From the NCBI RefSeq assembly GCF_019923725.1, contig NZ_JAHXRI010000010.1, positions 334,636-398,635 of the forward strand: DNA of 64,000 nt, written 5' to 3'. A program made the position numbers and the translations under genes. Position 1 is the first letter of the stretch, and each line of letters begins with the position of its first letter. This stretch comes from Zwartia hollandica. GTDB lineage: Bacteria > Pseudomonadota > Gammaproteobacteria > Burkholderiales > Burkholderiaceae_B. The notes under the pieces were generated by a model. It saw only the letters and a list, made by a program, of their open reading frames with translations. It was not told the DNA's origin and did no database searches. This document shows positions 39,456 to 48,401 of the stretch, in pieces.

Positions 39456-40230
39456 TCCGCTGCAAATCTTTCCACGCAGCGGCTTTTTCGTTCGGATGGC
39501 TCAGCAGGTACGAAGGGTTGTAGCTCACTACCAAGGGGATCGTTCGCCCCCCGACTTGAATGCTGTGCGTACGCTCACGTAGCGTTTGCAGCGGCTCCTC
39601 ACTGCCTAGCAGTGCCTGCGCCGCAAAGCGCCCCAACGCCAGAATTGTGAAAGGCTGCTGCAAGGCGATCTCGCGCATCAAATAGGGCTGACACGCCGCG
39701 ACTTCTTCTGGCCGGGGGTTTCGATTTCCGGTCGGACGACATTTGATGATCGTCGTGACATAGGCATCATGCCCGCGCCCACTTTGAATCGCCGCCAACA
39801 TATTGTCCAGCAGCACGCCTGGGCGACCCACGAACGCTTGACCTTGTCGGTCATCTTGCTCGCCTGGCGCTTCACCGACCACCATAATGGCTGGCTGCGT
39901 CACGCCCTCGCCCATTACAGCTTGCTGCCGCGCTGAGCACAGCCCACACGACGTGCAGGCTTGCACTGCCGCTTTTAATGCCGCCAGATCGCTTAAGGCC
40001 TCCACGCGCTCCGGCGATGGCGTTGCTTGATTAAGTACTTTCGCAGCCACCGCGGAAGACATGGGCTTCGCAGGTCGAATAGCAGCGGGAGTTTGCTGCA
40101 CGGACACACCGCCGGCTTGGGCAACCGTCGCAGTACTCGCTGGCACCCAGGGTTTTTCAATACCCAACTCTGCAAGCCAAGCGAGCTGCAGAGAGGTCAG
40201 TGAAAGCGTTGCGGGGCGGGTATCGTTCAT
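39406..40230 (-). CDS. Uracil-DNA glycosylase, family 4 (iron-sulfur)
   Basis: Family 4 UDG removes uracil from DNA. From the ATG at 40230 the product is 274 residues (a GTG at 40251 is an alternative). After an Ala/Pro-rich N-terminal part, the iron-sulfur cysteines appear in ACTSCGLCS, IIKCRPTGNRNP and VAACQPY. Motif 1 is GEAPGEQDDRQGQAFVGRPG. The second catalytic motif, expected as H-P-[SA]-x-L, reads NPSYLL: an AAC codon (39517-39519) gives Asn where the family has His. Activity may be altered. It follows the tsaB-rimI gene closely and overlaps lplT. Confidence 0.9.
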   Translation of the reverse strand: MNDTRPATLSLTSLQLAWLAELGIEKPWVPASTATVAQAGGVSVQQTPAAIRPAKPMSSAVAAKVLNQATPSPERVEALSDLAALKAAVQACTSCGLCSARQQAVMGEGVTQPAIMVVGEAPGEQDDRQGQAFVGRPGVLLDNMLAAIQSGRGHDAYVTTIIKCRPTGNRNPRPEEVAACQPYLMREIALQQPFTILALGRFAAQALLGSEEPLQTLRERTHSIQVGGRTIPLVVSYNPSYLLSHPNEKAAAWKDLQRIKALCRGPLVQFDPAA

Positions 40231-40257
40231 AAGACTAGAAAAATCTTGCACACGAGC

Positions 40258-41496
40258 TCAGGACTGCTCGAAGGCTTTTTTTAGCACCAGCGCATCTTCG
40301 CGCTGGCCTCTACCTGCAGGATAGTAATCCCGACGGACGCCAATCTGAGAAAAACCTTGGCGCGCATAAAAATCGAGGGCTTGAATATTAGACGGACGAA
40401 CCTCCAGCAATAGACCTTCGGCACCGTGCTGCCGAGCACTACGCGCCGCTTGGTCTAGTAGTTGCCGACCAAAACCTTTACCCTGACAAAAACGCGCAAC
40501 CGCAATCACCAAAATATGTGCGAGGTCAGGAGCGAGCATAGCGATACAAAATCCAACAAGCTCACCATCCTTTCTCAGCACCCAGGCGGAATAACCCGCG
40601 GCTAAGGCATCATCAAAGTTTTTTGACGTCCAAGGAAAAGACTGCACTGCTGCCTCGAGCGCAACGACTTCTGGCAAGTCAGCAGACACCATCGGTAATA
40701 GCGCGACCGCAGTCGGTGCACTCGCGCGCGGATTCCCGCCCAAACCTTCGGCACGTTCTATTGTCGTAAAGGCCACCTTATCGCGTAAGTAAAACGGTGC
40801 AGCTTGCTCTGGTGGCACGGCCTCGCCTTGCTTAAACGCACGCAGCGCCAAAGTCGCTATCGCTTGTGCCTGCGGCCGAGCTGACAAATCATCCTCGGCC
40901 CACTGCGTGGGTAATCCCTCGCGAGTACCCGAGACACTCCAGCCCTCTCCCACTAAACACATACCCGGTGGCTCGGCCCCTGCAACCGTTGAACGCTGTA
41001 ACCAAAGCGCATGACGTTGCATGATGAAAAGAGGGGCGTCTCGAGCGGCCATCAGCACAGGCGGTTGTAAAACGTTCAAGCCGTTCGCTAGGGTATCGAT
41101 ATAAGCCGCGAAATAAATCTCATCCATCCGTGCATCAAGTGCTGCCAAGATAAGCTGACCTGGATGTCTAGCGCTCGCTGAAGCCGCGACAGCAGTCAAC
41201 GCACCAATCGGCACGACAGGCAAACCCAAGGCCAGACCAAGACCTTGCGCGACCCCACACGCTACACGTATTCCAGTGAAAGCACCCGGCCCCTGTCCAA
41301 AAGCGATGGCACTCAAGGCCTGCCGGGATACCGCACAGTCTTGCAGCAACGCCTCGATGAGAGGCAACACATTCGCTGCGTGGCCCGAGGTGCCCTCCAG
41401 CGAACGCTGTGTCGTTGTGATCTGACCTGCGCGCTCGGAGACAAGTGCCACCGTACAAAGGGTGGTTGAGGTTTCGATCGCAAGAATGTGTGTCAT
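40258..41496 (-). CDS. tsaB-rimI: TsaB-RimI fusion: t6A synthesis subunit joined to ribosomal-protein N-acetyltransferase
   Basis: One open frame of 412 residues encodes two enzymes usually separate. Residues about 1-247 are TsaB, the partner of TsaD in threonylcarbamoylation of A37 in tRNA (ILAIETSTTLCTVAL, GPGAFTGIR and YLRDKVAFTT). After a short linker, residues about 266-412 are the GNAT enzyme RimI, which acetylates the N-terminus of S18 (acetyl-CoA loop QGKGFGRQLL, NIQALDFYARQGF with its catalytic Tyr, and the RRDYYPAG and REDALVLKK end). The open frame runs upstream to 41607, but the ATG at 41496 gives the TsaB start. tsaB and rimI are neighbours in many bacteria, so this is a simple gene fusion. 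Confidence 0.93.
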   Translation of the reverse strand: MTHILAIETSTTLCTVALVSERAGQITTTQRSLEGTSGHAANVLPLIEALLQDCAVSRQALSAIAFGQGPGAFTGIRVACGVAQGLGLALGLPVVPIGALTAVAASASARHPGQLILAALDARMDEIYFAAYIDTLANGLNVLQPPVLMAARDAPLFIMQRHALWLQRSTVAGAEPPGMCLVGEGWSVSGTREGLPTQWAEDDLSARPQAQAIATLALRAFKQGEAVPPEQAAPFYLRDKVAFTTIERAEGLGGNPRASAPTAVALLPMVSADLPEVVALEAAVQSFPWTSKNFDDALAAGYSAWVLRKDGELVGFCIAMLAPDLAHILVIAVARFCQGKGFGRQLLDQAARSARQHGAEGLLLEVRPSNIQALDFYARQGFSQIGVRRDYYPAGRGQREDALVLKKAFEQS

Positions 41497-41636
41497 GTCG
41501 CAATTGTAATGAAGCACATGCGAGCGAGTAGATTGCGCCGAAACATCTTGTAACAATTTCTGCACTGGCATTTTGCATTTGTAAACCTTGTAAGCGCCGC
41601 ATGCCAAAAGACGCTACCGCGGTTACATTTTCACTC

Positions 41637-42371
41637 ATGAATACTTTATATGCTTCCCCTTCTCGCAAAATCTTGGTCGTTGACGATGACTCGCGGCTGC
41701 GCGACCTGCTACGCCGCTACCTCACTGAACAAGGCTTTGTTGTCCAAACCGCTGAAAATGCTCGTGAAATGTCCAAAATTTGGTACCGAGAGCACATCGA
41801 CCTATTGATTTTGGATCTGACGCTTCCTGGCGAAGATGGTCTGTCCGTCTGCCGGCGTTTGCGCGCCAACCACGACAGCACCCCCATCATCATGCTCACC
41901 GCCAAAGCCGAAGAGATCGATCGAATTATTGGCCTAGAAATGGGTGCAGACGACTATCTATCCAAGCCCTTCAATCCTCGAGAACTGTTGGCCCGCATTA
42001 ATGCCATTTTGCGTCGACGCAGTGCCGACGAGCATCCCGGTGCCCCTAGCCAAGAAAATGAGTCCATACACTTTGGGCCTTATTTACTGAGCCTGTCGAC
42101 ACGCACCCTGTCGCGAGGCGACTCGGTTATCCCAATTACCACCGGGGAGTTCTCAGTCCTAAAGGTCTTTGCGCGCCACCCGCGCGTGCCTTTATCCAGA
42201 GACAAGCTCATGGAGCTCGCGCGCGGCAGAGACTATCGTGCCTACGACCGCAGCCTGGACGTTCAAATCTCGCGGTTGCGCAAAATACTGGAAAACAACC
42301 CCTCTAAACCAGCCTATATACAGACGGTCTGGGGTCTGGGCTACGTGTTTGTTCCAGACGGACGCTATTAA
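41637..42371 (+). CDS. ompR: OmpR-type response regulator without adjacent kinase
   Basis: A 244-residue transcription regulator with a receiver domain (acidic pair in LVVDDDSRLRD, phosphoacceptor Asp in LLILDLTLPGEDG, Thr in IIMLTAKAE, Lys in YLSKPFNP) and a winged-helix DNA-binding domain (ARGRDYRAYDRSLDVQISRLRK and VWGLGYVFV). It is closest to OmpR and Bordetella RisA. An in-frame ATG at 41601 would add 12 residues; 41637 matches the family start MNTxxxSPSRKILVVDDD. The gene is divergent from tsaB-rimI and convergent with ispF, so no envZ/risS-type sensor kinase is beside it. Confidence 0.93.
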   Translation: MNTLYASPSRKILVVDDDSRLRDLLRRYLTEQGFVVQTAENAREMSKIWYREHIDLLILDLTLPGEDGLSVCRRLRANHDSTPIIMLTAKAEEIDRIIGLEMGADDYLSKPFNPRELLARINAILRRRSADEHPGAPSQENESIHFGPYLLSLSTRTLSRGDSVIPITTGEFSVLKVFARHPRVPLSRDKLMELARGRDYRAYDRSLDVQISRLRKILENNPSKPAYIQTVWGLGYVFVPDGRY

Positions 42372-42387
42372 GATGCGCGCCCAAAGG

Positions 42388-42421
42388 CTCAGGGCTGACT
42401 TGGAGTGTCTAGCGCCCTGAG
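42388..42421. terminator. Inverted repeat between convergent ompR and ispF
   Basis: CTCAGGGC (42388-42395) and GCCCTGAG (42414-42421) form an 8-bp stem with an 18-base loop just after ompR, within the last codons of ispF. No strong T-run follows on either strand, so terminator function is weakly supported. Confidence 0.3.
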
Positions 42422-42895
42422 TAAAACCACTGCGTTCGCGGCGATACCCTCTTGCCTGCCAAGGTGCCCAAGGCCTTCGTTGGTTTTAGCTTTGATGTTG
42501 ACTTCTGCAGAGGTGACGCAAAGATCAGCGGCGATATTGGCAACCATCGCCCCCGCATGCGGACCAATCTTCGGTTGCTGGGCATGGATCGTCGCATCGA
42601 CATTGACAAGCGTCCAACCTGCTTGCTGCACGAGCCGATACGCCTCTCTTAAGAGGAGGCGACTGTTCGCGCCCTTAAAGGCGGGATCGGTGTCTGGAAA
42701 ATGGCGACCAATATCCCCCAGACCGGCAGCCCCAAGCAAGGCATCGGTAATCGCATGCAAAAGTGCATCCGCATCGGAGTGGCCCTTTAATCCATGCGAG
42801 TGTTCAATCGTGACGCCACCCAAAATTAACGGGCGTCCCTCAACCAAGGCATGCACATCAAAACCTTGTCCAATCCTAAATGCAAAAGGGCTCAT
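42389..42895 (-). CDS. ispF: 2-C-methyl-D-erythritol 2,4-cyclodiphosphate synthase
   Basis: IspF forms the cyclic diphosphate in the non-mevalonate isoprenoid route. The product is 168 residues from the ATG at 42895, which overlaps the ispD stop by four bases. GQGFDVHAL holds the zinc-binding Asp and His, [19 protein letters not shown] the third ligand region, and [11 protein letters not shown] the flexible loop. Near the end, [19 protein letters not shown] is the usual closing segment. The open frame to 42913 lies inside ispD. Confidence 0.96.
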   Translation of the reverse strand: MSPFAFRIGQGFDVHALVEGRPLILGGVTIEHSHGLKGHSDADALLHAITDALLGAAGLGDIGRHFPDTDPAFKGANSRLLLREAYRLVQQAGWTLVNVDATIHAQQPKIGPHAGAMVANIAADLCVTSAEVNIKAKTNEGLGHLGRQEGIAANAVVLLRALDTPSQP

Positions 42896-43638
42896 AACCA
42901 GGACTCCACCCATTCAAAGTCATCGGGCCAGGTGATCTTGCTGTTGCGACCAGATCCGGGGACCAGAAGTGGTGCATAGCCAGCAGCTTCCATCGCTTGG
43001 GCCTCATCCGTTGGCGGTTGCTCCGCTTTTTCTGCGTTCACCAATGAGCGCGCCAGCGCCGAGCGCAACAGACCCGCACGAAACATTTGCGGTGTTTGCG
43101 CAAGCCAGAGCCGCTCGCGAGTAACGGTAGTTTCAACCGCTGCAATTCCTGAAGGCATCGTCGCACTCGTACGCGCGCGCTTTACCGTGTCTGGGACTGG
43201 CAGCGCGAGCAAGCCGCCTACACCATTTGGAATGCAAGCATCGATAAGGCGGCTCAAGGCCTCTACAGGTAGCCCAGGGCGTGCAGCATCATGCACGAGC
43301 ACCCAATCCTGCGCAGCGAGTTGCGCGTCGCACAGCGCGTTGTAGACGGTCTGGGCGCGTGTTTCACCCCCGCAGGGCACACACACCACACGGGGCAAAC
43401 CTTCAAGCACCTCAGCGGCTTGGTCATCTTCGGGGGCGACCGAGACGCGCACCTCATCAATACGTACTTCAGCCAGCAACGCTTGTACGGTGCGTCTAAG
43501 CATGGCTTGCCCCGCAAGCAGACGATACTGCTTCGGAATCGGGGCATCGTGCGCCCTGAGCGCGCGCGAGCCAACCCCTGCGGCAGGCACAAGGGCGATC
43601 AGGCGATCGGGGGTTTCTGGAGGTTCTTTCAGGCTCAT
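42892..43638 (-). CDS. ispD: 2-C-methyl-D-erythritol 4-phosphate cytidylyltransferase
   Basis: IspD activates MEP with CTP in isoprenoid synthesis. The 248-residue product has the nucleotide-binding [27 protein letters not shown], the substrate segment [11 protein letters not shown] and the closing ITWPDDFEW. The P-loop contains a short insertion-like RALRAHDAP compared with the E. coli enzyme, not unusual in this group. It is divergent from mfd across a 74-base gap holding an AT-rich TATAAT-like element near 43652, which could serve either gene. Confidence 0.95.
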   Translation of the reverse strand: MSLKEPPETPDRLIALVPAAGVGSRALRAHDAPIPKQYRLLAGQAMLRRTVQALLAEVRIDEVRVSVAPEDDQAAEVLEGLPRVVCVPCGGETRAQTVYNALCDAQLAAQDWVLVHDAARPGLPVEALSRLIDACIPNGVGGLLALPVPDTVKRARTSATMPSGIAAVETTVTRERLWLAQTPQMFRAGLLRSALARSLVNAEKAEQPPTDEAQAMEAAGYAPLLVPGSGRNSKITWPDDFEWVESWL

Positions 43639-43712
43639 AAGCGCTTGATTTTATAATTAAGTGTCTGACCGTGCCCACCTGGCGCGCGCGCCCCTTATCT
43701 GGCTGGTCCTGA

Positions 43713-46700
43713 ATGTCTGTTGTAGCACCCTCTATTTCTGCCTTACTGGCCGCCCTCAAACCTGGCCAGCGCTATACGCACCCTACCCCTCCAGGGTCCG
43801 GTGATGCTTGGTTACTCACAGAATTGGCGGCGGCAGCGGGCAAGCCGATTGTCGTGCTGACGGCCGAACCGCTCGAGTCGCAGAGGCTCGCCGAAGAGAT
43901 ACCTATTTTTTCAAGCAAGCTGCGTGTACGCCCCCTTCCTGACTGGGAGACCTTGCCGTACGACAGTTTTTCGCCGCACCAAGACCTTATTTCAGAAAGG
44001 CTGCGCACGTTACACGCCCTTATGCTGGGAGAAGTGGATGTTCTAACGGTTCCGATTACTACTGCACTCTATCGTCTAGCGCCTCCGAGCTTTTTGGCAG
44101 CCTATACGTTTTCCTTCAAGCAAAAAGACAAGCTCAATGAGTCTGCGTTACGCGAGCAGCTCATGCTCGCCAACTATGCCCACGTGTCGCAAGTCACCGC
44201 ACCTGGAGAGTTCTGCGTTCGCGGCAGCCTGATCGACTTGTTCCCAATGGGCTCGGTGGTCCCTTATCGCATCGATTTGTTCGACGACGAGATCGAGTCG
44301 ATTCGCGCTTTCGATATCGATACCCAACGAAGCCTCTACCCTGTGGGGTCGGTACAACTTTTGCCGGGACGCGAGTTCCCGATGGACGAACCCGCACGCA
44401 ATCATTTTCGTGCACAGTTTCGCGAGGTATTCGAAGGAGATCCCTCACGCGCACTGCCCTACAAGGACATCGGCAACGGAATTCCCTTCGCGGGAGTCGA
44501 GTACTACCTCCCCTTATTTTTTGAACAAACCGCAACCCTCTTCGATTACCTCAAACGCGACACACTGGTCGTGACCCTAGGTGACATCGACGACGCCATG
44601 CGTCGGTTTACTCAAGACACGGCGACGCGCTATAACTTTCTTAAGAGTGACCGCGAACGGCCGGTCCTCCCGCCAGACGCCTTGTTTCTACAAGGTGAGG
44701 CGCTCTTTGAACACCTAAAGTCTTTTGCACGCTTGGCATTAACGACTGGCGATACTCATCCAGACTTCGCACGCGCTCCGGATATCGGTGTGTCGCGTCG
44801 GGCCGAAGACCCTCTCGCCAAGTTACGTGCTCTGCTTGATAGTGATGCGCAAGAGCCATCACCCCAACCAAAGCGTATCGTGCTTTGTACAGATTCGCAC
44901 GGAAGACGCGAAACAATTGTGCAGATGCTGGCGGAGCATCGTATCGCCCCCGATGCACAAACTGAGTCCGTCGCCGAATTTCTAACCCAAGACTTGCACT
45001 TTGGCATCACTGTTGCACCGCTTACAACGGGTTTCGCCCTGACGCGTGAGGGCTTGGTTTTCCTGACGGAAAGCGATCTGTACCCCGGACACGGCACGAC
45101 CGCCCGCCGTGGCAAACGCGACCAAGAGCGAGCCAGTGATGTGCAAGCGATGGTGCGTGACCTGTCAGAGCTGCGCGAAGGCGATCCCGTTGTACATGCT
45201 CAACACGGCATCGGGCGCTACCACGGCCTCGTTAATCTTGACATGGGCGAAGGTGAAATGGAGTTCCTTCACCTCGAATACGCCAATCAAAGCACTCTCT
45301 ATGTGCCCGTTTCGCAACTACACGTCATTGCGCGCTACAGTGGCAGCGATCCCGAAACAGCACCGTTGCATCTACTGGGTTCCGGCCAATGGGATAAGGC
45401 TCGCCGCAAAGCCGCACAACAAGTTCGCGATACCGCTGCCGAACTACTTGATTTGTATGCCAAGCGCGCTGCGCGCCAAGGCTTTGCCTTCAAGCTCCCG
45501 CTAGGCGACTACGAACTCTTCTCTGAAGGATTCGGCTTTGAAGAGACAGCCGATCAGGCTGCCGCGATTCAATGCGTGCTTGCCGACATGACCTCTGGCA
45601 AACCGATGGATCGGCTGGTGTGTGGCGATGTCGGTTTCGGTAAAACAGAAGTGGCGCTACGCGCAGCGTTTTTATCAATCGCCAATGGAAAACAGGTTGC
45701 CTTGCTATGCCCCACCACTCTACTCGCCGAACAACACGCGCAAACGTTTTCCGATCGTTTCGCCGACTGGCCTGTCAAAGTTGTAGAGCTGTCGCGCTTT
45801 CGTTCAGCGAAAGAAATTAGCAGTGCGATCGATGGCATTCGCGATGGAACGATCGATATCGTCATCGGCACCCACAAAATCCTATCAAAGGATGTCAATT
45901 TCAAGCGACTCGGTCTTGTCATCATCGACGAAGAACACCGTTTTGGTGTGCGTCAAAAGGAAGCGCTCAAGGCCTTGCGTGCCGAGGTGGATGTGCTGAC
46001 CTTAACCGCCACACCTATCCCTCGAACTCTCGGTATGTCGCTTGAAGGTATTCGAGACTTTTCCGTGATCGCCACCGCGCCACAAAAGCGACTAGCAATC
46101 AAAACGTTTGTCCGCCGCGAAGACAATAGCACCATGCGCGAAGCGCTCTTGCGCGAACTCAAGCGTGGCGGGCAAGCCTACTTCTTACACAATGAAGTAG
46201 AGACGATCCATAATCGCCGAGCGCGACTTGAAGAGCTCGTCCCCGAGGCGCGTATCGTGGTGGCGCACGGACAAATGGGCGAGCGCGATCTTGAGCAAGT
46301 CATGAAAGGCTTCTACCAGAAGCGCTTTAACGTCCTGCTATGCACCACCATTATTGAAACCGGCATTGATGTGCCAAGTGCCAACACCATCATCATTCAT
46401 CGCGCAGACAAGTTTGGTCTAGCGCAATTGCATCAATTACGCGGTCGCGTCGGTCGTTCGCATCACCAGGCCTACGCCTACCTGATGACACCGGGCGAGG
46501 ATGCCATCACCAAGAACGCAAAAAAGCGTCTTGAAGCGATTCAGGCAATGGAAGAGCTAGGATCCGGTTTCTTCTTGGCGATGCACGATCTAGAAATACG
46601 CGGAACGGGTGAGGTGCTTGGCGAGTCTCAGTCCGGCAATATCCAAGAAATTGGCTTCTCGATGTACAACGACATGCTCAATGAAGCGGTCAGAGCCCTA

Positions 46701-47171
46701 AAAGCGGGCGTTGAACCGGATCTTGATGCCCCCTTCAGTGCAGGTTGCGAAGTCAACCTCCACGCACCAGCCCTGCTGCCTTCGGACTACTGCGCGGATG
46801 TGCACGCACGTCTGTCGCTCTACAAGCGTCTGTCGAATGCGACCGAAGAAGACGGTCTGATCGCCATCCAAGAAGAACTCATCGACCGTTTTGGCAAGCT
46901 ACCTGAGGCTGGTCGCACCTTGATCTCCACCCACAAGCTACGTTTACTCGGCTTGCCCCTAGGCATTCAGAAAATTGATGCGAGCGAAGCCCAAATACTG
47001 CTGCACTTCAAGCAAAATACTACCGTTGATCCACTTCGACTTATTGAGCTGGTTCAAAAGCAAAAGCATATTCGCTTTGCAGGACAAGACAAGCTACGTG
47101 TTGAGATAAAAGCCGCTGACGTGCAAGCGCGCTTTGAAGCAACCCGTACCGTGTTGCGCTCTTTGGTTTAA
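43713..47171 (+). CDS. mfd: Transcription-repair coupling factor Mfd
   Basis: Mfd frees stalled RNA polymerase from DNA damage and recruits UvrA. The 1152-residue product has a UvrB-like N-terminal module (about 1-340), the RNA polymerase-interacting domain (GDPVVHAQHGIGRYHGL near 500), and a RecG-like translocase with Walker A CGDVGFGKTEVALRA, DEEHRFGV (motif II) and RGRVGRSHHQAYAYL (motif VI). The C-terminal regulatory domain closes the protein. All helicase motifs are intact. It lies upstream of serB by 36 bases on the same strand. Confidence 0.97.
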   Translation: MSVVAPSISALLAALKPGQRYTHPTPPGSGDAWLLTELAAAAGKPIVVLTAEPLESQRLAEEIPIFSSKLRVRPLPDWETLPYDSFSPHQDLISERLRTLHALMLGEVDVLTVPITTALYRLAPPSFLAAYTFSFKQKDKLNESALREQLMLANYAHVSQVTAPGEFCVRGSLIDLFPMGSVVPYRIDLFDDEIESIRAFDIDTQRSLYPVGSVQLLPGREFPMDEPARNHFRAQFREVFEGDPSRALPYKDIGNGIPFAGVEYYLPLFFEQTATLFDYLKRDTLVVTLGDIDDAMRRFTQDTATRYNFLKSDRERPVLPPDALFLQGEALFEHLKSFARLALTTGDTHPDFARAPDIGVSRRAEDPLAKLRALLDSDAQEPSPQPKRIVLCTDSHGRRETIVQMLAEHRIAPDAQTESVAEFLTQDLHFGITVAPLTTGFALTREGLVFLTESDLYPGHGTTARRGKRDQERASDVQAMVRDLSELREGDPVVHAQHGIGRYHGLVNLDMGEGEMEFLHLEYANQSTLYVPVSQLHVIARYSGSDPETAPLHLLGSGQWDKARRKAAQQVRDTAAELLDLYAKRAARQGFAFKLPLGDYELFSEGFGFEETADQAAAIQCVLADMTSGKPMDRLVCGDVGFGKTEVALRAAFLSIANGKQVALLCPTTLLAEQHAQTFSDRFADWPVKVVELSRFRSAKEISSAIDGIRDGTIDIVIGTHKILSKDVNFKRLGLVIIDEEHRFGVRQKEALKALRAEVDVLTLTATPIPRTLGMSLEGIRDFSVIATAPQKRLAIKTFVRREDNSTMREALLRELKRGGQAYFLHNEVETIHNRRARLEELVPEARIVVAHGQMGERDLEQVMKGFYQKRFNVLLCTTIIETGIDVPSANTIIIHRADKFGLAQLHQLRGRVGRSHHQAYAYLMTPGEDAITKNAKKRLEAIQAMEELGSGFFLAMHDLEIRGTGEVLGESQSGNIQEIGFSMYNDMLNEAVRALKAGVEPDLDAPFSAGCEVNLHAPALLPSDYCADVHARLSLYKRLSNATEEDGLIAIQEELIDRFGKLPEAGRTLISTHKLRLLGLPLGIQKIDASEAQILLHFKQNTTVDPLRLIELVQKQKHIRFAGQDKLRVEIKAADVQARFEATRTVLRSLV

Positions 47172-47207
47172 CGATCCCTGTCCACTTAACTTCAATACTG
47201 CCCTGCC

Positions 47208-48065
47208 ATGACCACTTACCATCTCGTCGTTCAGTCCCCCGCGCTATCGACAGACCTGATTGAGCAAGCTGCCGCTATCGCTGAGGCCTCTGGAGTACAG
47301 CGCATCGGCACGACTGCTGCGCGCCTACTCGCTGTGAACGACAACACGGATACGCGGGCTGAAATCCTAGCGTGGGGCGAACGCAGCCTGGTCGATACAG
47401 CCTATGTTTTGGCTGGCAGCAGACTGCGTGACTGTAAAGTACTAGCAATGGATATGGACTCGACCCTCATCAACATTGAGTGCATTGATGAGATCGCGGC
47501 GTTTGGTGGCGTCAAGGAGCAGGTCGCCTCCATTACGGAAGCCGCAATGCGCGGAGAAATCAAAGACTTTTCTGAAAGTCTCACACGACGCGTTGCGTTT
47601 CTGAAGGATCTCTCTGCTGACGTATTACAGTCGGTTTATGAGCAAAAGCTTCGTTTTAATCCTGGCGCAGAAAAACTCGTTGCTACAGCTAAGCAAGCCG
47701 GCTTGAAAGTGTTACTGGTTTCGGGAGGCTTTACTTTCTTTACAGAGAAGCTCAAAGCGCGTATTGGACTAGATGCCGCCCATGCCAACGTACTTGGTGC
47801 CGAGAACGGCCTCTTAACCGGAAAAGTAGTCGGCCGGATTCTGGACGCGCAAGGTAAAGCAGATACCTTGCGTGCGTTTGCGCAAGATTGTGGCGCAACA
47901 GCCAACCAAATCATTGCGATCGGAGATGGGGCCAACGACTTGAAAATGTTAGGTCTGGCCGGCTATTCAGTGGCCTATCGCGCCAAACCGGTGGTGCGGA
48001 CCCAAGCCAAGTTTGCACTCAACGTTTCAGGGCTTGATGGTGTCCTGAATTGGTTTGAAGCCTAA
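47208..48065 (+). CDS. serB: Phosphoserine phosphatase SerB
   Basis: SerB is the last step of serine synthesis. The 285-residue product has a small N-terminal ACT-like region and a HAD domain. Motif I is LAMDMDSTLINIECIDEIA with the nucleophile Asp, motif II LLVSGGFTFF, and motif IV IAIGDGANDLKML. Length and order match E. coli SerB without its longer N-terminus. It converges with the DUF2818 gene at the end of the nuo operon; the two stop codons overlap at 48062-48065. Confidence 0.95.
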   Translation: MTTYHLVVQSPALSTDLIEQAAAIAEASGVQRIGTTAARLLAVNDNTDTRAEILAWGERSLVDTAYVLAGSRLRDCKVLAMDMDSTLINIECIDEIAAFGGVKEQVASITEAAMRGEIKDFSESLTRRVAFLKDLSADVLQSVYEQKLRFNPGAEKLVATAKQAGLKVLLVSGGFTFFTEKLKARIGLDAAHANVLGAENGLLTGKVVGRILDAQGKADTLRAFAQDCGATANQIIAIGDGANDLKMLGLAGYSVAYRAKPVVRTQAKFALNVSGLDGVLNWFEA

Positions 48066-48358
48066 CGTCTGAGCAGGTAACGTAGTACAAAGCCGGGAAA
48101 CGCCATCACCAAAAACAAGGTGAAGGTTGTCGCATAGAACTCCCATCTCTGCGTAAACGCGTTACCAATCATGCGCTCGAGTGTCAGACCGACCAAGCCA
48201 ACCAACACATACAAAGTAACCAGCTCAACGACGCGCACGACAAACGGCTTGGCGCCCTTGAGCGCGAACAAGCCAAACACACGTTCGTTTAAAAAAGGAA
48301 GGTTGGCTGCCGCGAAAGCCAGCACAAGCAACAGCCAAATCGCGGCGTTCTGATTCAT
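48062..48358 (-). CDS. DUF2818 family membrane protein
   Basis: A 98-residue protein with three hydrophobic segments (about 5-22, 42-62 and 72-92) and a basic end LRYLLRR. It matches the DUF2818 family, found in betaproteobacteria directly after nuoN. No function is known. It starts 43 bases after the nuoN stop on the same strand and is probably in the same transcript, which suggests a link to complex I assembly or to the quinone pool. That is an inference from position only. Confidence 0.85.
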   Translation of the reverse strand: MNQNAAIWLLLVLAFAAANLPFLNERVFGLFALKGAKPFVVRVVELVTLYVLVGLVGLTLERMIGNAFTQRWEFYATTFTLFLVMAFPGFVLRYLLRR

Positions 48359-48401
48359 TGCTATTTATCGCCTTGGCTGTGCGAGGCACACAGTAGCGCG
48401 C

